From: Trinickia fusca | GTDB lineage: Bacteria > Pseudomonadota > Gammaproteobacteria > Burkholderiales > Burkholderiaceae | NCBI RefSeq assembly: GCF_003628145.1 | Contig: NZ_RBZV01000004.1 | Span: 141,049-205,048 of the forward strand | Length of the DNA stretch: 64,000 nucleotides | Direction of reading: 5' to 3' | Shown here: positions 62,615 through 64,000 of the stretch, in pieces | How positions within the stretch are numbered: the first letter of the stretch is position 1 | Layout: every line of letters starts with the position of its first letter | The notes under the pieces: model-generated | Seen by the model: only the letters and a program-made list of their open reading frames with translations | Told to the model about the DNA's origin: nothing | The model's database searches: none | Position numbers and translations under genes: made by a program

Positions 62615-63135
62615 TTTCCCGCCTCCAATATAAAGAAATACGACTTCCCAATTCAAGTTTCCATTTTCAACAGACAAGCATCCGCCCTGGGCAAATCGAG
62701 CCCAATGACAGATTCATTACCAATCGATGATTCGAAAGCGAAGATTCACGCCCATCCACGACGCCACAAGCTACTGATTTTCATGGCGACATCCCTCCCC
62801 GCCCCAGGAAAGGATCTGAGCGCGACAGCCGAGGCGAGCATGATGATCTGCCGATACTTCGGCAGCGCGGAACTGGTTTAACTGGCGATGCATGTTAAGC
62901 AAATACCTATCACGATGCATCTGCCAAATATCGTAGTATTTCGTTATTCACCGGAACACATTAAATGATAATTCTATCGAATAATATGCATTCAGCATTT
63001 TATTGAATAACTCAATACGAATAATCGCGCATCGACATAAATTTAGAAGTCGGCAACTCATGACGACCGTCACTTGCCGAATTTGGCGTACGCGGCTTCG
63101 CACTCTGGGCGCTCTATCGCGTCGGATGGGTACGG
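62615..63135. promoter_or_regulatory. AT-rich leader/intergenic region upstream of the four-gene operon
   Basis: About 520 bases with no credible gene. The stretch 62885-63020 is strikingly AT-rich for this genome and contains an imperfect inverted repeat AATAATATGC/GCATTTTATT (62980-63004) and two copies of CGATGCAT. It probably carries the operon promoter and operator; low GC also hints at H-NS-type silencing or recent acquisition. Confidence 0.5.
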
Positions 63136-63172
63136 CAGAAAGCGGGCACCGTGCGACGGTGCCCGCTTTCTG
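63136..63172 (-). terminator. Strong 16-base hairpin downstream of the aminotransferase-domain gene
   Basis: Perfect stem CAGAAAGCGGGCACCG/CGGTGCCCGCTTTCTG with a TGCGA loop, 70 bases past the stop of the minus-strand gene at 63242. The arm contains TTT but no long U-run follows. It would insulate the downstream operon's AT-rich leader from read-through. Confidence 0.7.
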
Positions 63173-63241
63173 CGTTCGGTGGGGCTATTTAGGAAATCGA
63201 AGCGATCGGGTGATCGCAGTCGCGTAGATGGGGCAGGCGAC

Positions 63242-64000
63242 TCAACCGACACGCGCCTCGGCCGACGCAAGTTCGTCGAGGCTTCGCCGAATATCTTGCG
63301 CCAAGCGACGAGCGCCGGCTTGATCGAGATTCGAAATCGTCACGCGCATGCCCTGCCAGATGTCTTGCACGCAGAACACCTCGCCGTTGCGCACGAGCCA
63401 ACCACGCCGCGCCAGCCCAAGCACCACGGCCTGCCCGTCATGACTGAGCGGCACCCACAGGTTCAAACCGTCGGCCGGCACCAACGCTGCCAGACCCTGC
63501 TCGTGCAGTGCGTCGACCAACCATGCGCGCCGGTTCGCGTAGTCGAGCTTGGCATCGGCCAGACGTTGCATGACCTTCCGCGAACTCAGGCAAGCACACA
63601 CGATGTCTTGTAGCAAATGACTGACCCAGCTCGTGCCGGGCGCCAGACGCAAGCGCAAACGCTGCGACGTCCGGCGATCGCTCGCCACCAAGGCGAGCCG
63701 CAAATCGGGCCCCAGCGCTTTCGACACGGAGCGGATCAAGGCCCAGCGCTGTGTCGAAGGCGGAACGATCGAGCGATATGCCGAGTCTGTCAGGAGTGCG
63801 AAATGATCGTCGATGATGACGAGTACGTTCGGATGCCGCGCGAGCACCCGGCGCAGCGCCTTGGCCCGCGCTTCGCTGAGGTTGCAGCCGGTGGGATTGT
63901 GGGCGCGCGGGGTCACGATCACGGCCTGCGCCCCCTTTGACAACGCCGCCTCCAACGCGTCCGCACGAATGCCCTCGCCATCGACGGGCACGCCGATCGG
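63242..64000 (-). CDS. PtsJ/MocR-like aminotransferase-domain protein (N-terminus cut by window)
   Basis: C-terminal ~250 residues of a fold-type I aminotransferase; the frame runs off the right edge (PIGVPVDGEGIRADALEAAL is its visible start). VIVTPRAHNPTGCNLSEARA, VLVIIDDHFALL and LIRSVSKALGPDLRLALVAS with the PLP lysine place it in the PtsJ/MocR regulator branch, where a GntR helix-turn-helix precedes this domain. If so, the HTH lies outside the window. It could also be a plain aminotransferase. Followed by a strong hairpin at 63136. Confidence 0.83.
   Translation of the reverse strand, partial: PIGVPVDGEGIRADALEAALSKGAQAVIVTPRAHNPTGCNLSEARAKALRRVLARHPNVLVIIDDHFALLTDSAYRSIVPPSTQRWALIRSVSKALGPDLRLALVASDRRTSQRLRLRLAPGTSWVSHLLQDIVCACLSSRKVMQRLADAKLDYANRRAWLVDALHEQGLAALVPADGLNLWVPLSHDGQAVVLGLARRGWLVRNGEVFCVQDIWQGMRVTISNLDQAGARRLAQDIRRSLDELASAEARVG

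Noticed and set aside
63070-63270. 66-residue minus-strand frame across the 16-base hairpin
   Set aside because: It covers a terminator-like hairpin and overlaps the aminotransferase-domain gene; translation through it is unlikely.

Overview
The window is high-GC DNA with dense, mostly operonic genes and a gene content typical of Betaproteobacteria. A DUF4148 protein, a PsiF-repeat protein, a MipA/OmpV protein next to an RstAB-like pair, many LysR regulators and a MocR regulator all point to Burkholderiaceae, probably Burkholderia sensu lato (Paraburkholderia, Trinickia or Caballeronia type). This placement is an inference from gene content; no rRNA or tRNA gene was seen. No CRISPR array, intact insertion sequence or prophage was found.

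1-12134 (+): an iron-siderophore locus. It starts inside a TonB-dependent receptor and continues as one tightly packed transcription unit: an Fe(II)/2-oxoglutarate dioxygenase, SbnB-like dehydrogenase, type III PLP decarboxylase, SbnA-like synthase, MATE exporter, two FecCD permeases, ATPase, periplasmic binding protein and a small ParB-fold protein resembling the SbnI serine kinase. Together they should make L-2,3-diaminopropionate from serine and glutamate, decarboxylate it or an adduct of it, export a siderophore and re-import the ferric form. The siderophore synthetases are not in the window and probably lie to the left.

12122-21339: a secreted glycosidase-like lipoprotein, an ACT-like/EIIA-Ntr protein, a DmeR-DmeF cobalt/nickel efflux pair with a recognisable C-tract operator, a DUF1289 protein, a MipA/OmpV porin-like protein divergent from an RstAB-like two-component system, and a ribbon-helix-helix/ParE toxin-antitoxin pair. 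21340-22541 holds no confident gene and looks decayed.

22542-32801: a periplasmic-binding-protein/histidine-kinase/FixJ-type regulator module with a stand-alone receiver; a YiiX-type peptidase with a fatty-acid-hydroxylase-family membrane protein; an XRE regulator; and a TsdB-TsdA thiosulfate dehydrogenase pair followed by a chemoreceptor.

32983-58389: general accessory chromosome. It includes a Tat-exported carbonic anhydrase, hydrolases, acetyltransferases with adjoining LysR or MocR regulators, a pectin-acetylesterase-like enzyme, arylamine N-acetyltransferase, a GH26-like enzyme, a stand-alone GyrB-like ATPase-domain protein, hemolysin III, a tandem BamE-like lipoprotein, a PsiF protein, proline iminopeptidase and an MFS exporter with its LysR regulator.

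58524-62614 (-): a four-gene operon encoding a heme-oxygenase-like diiron oxidase, a FeeM/LuxI-like N-acyltransferase, a polysaccharide-pyruvyltransferase-family protein and a 14-TM MFS exporter. It sits behind an AT-rich leader and looks like a compact small-molecule pathway that I cannot match to a described product. It is the best candidate here for an undescribed system. The window ends inside a PtsJ/MocR-like aminotransferase-domain gene.
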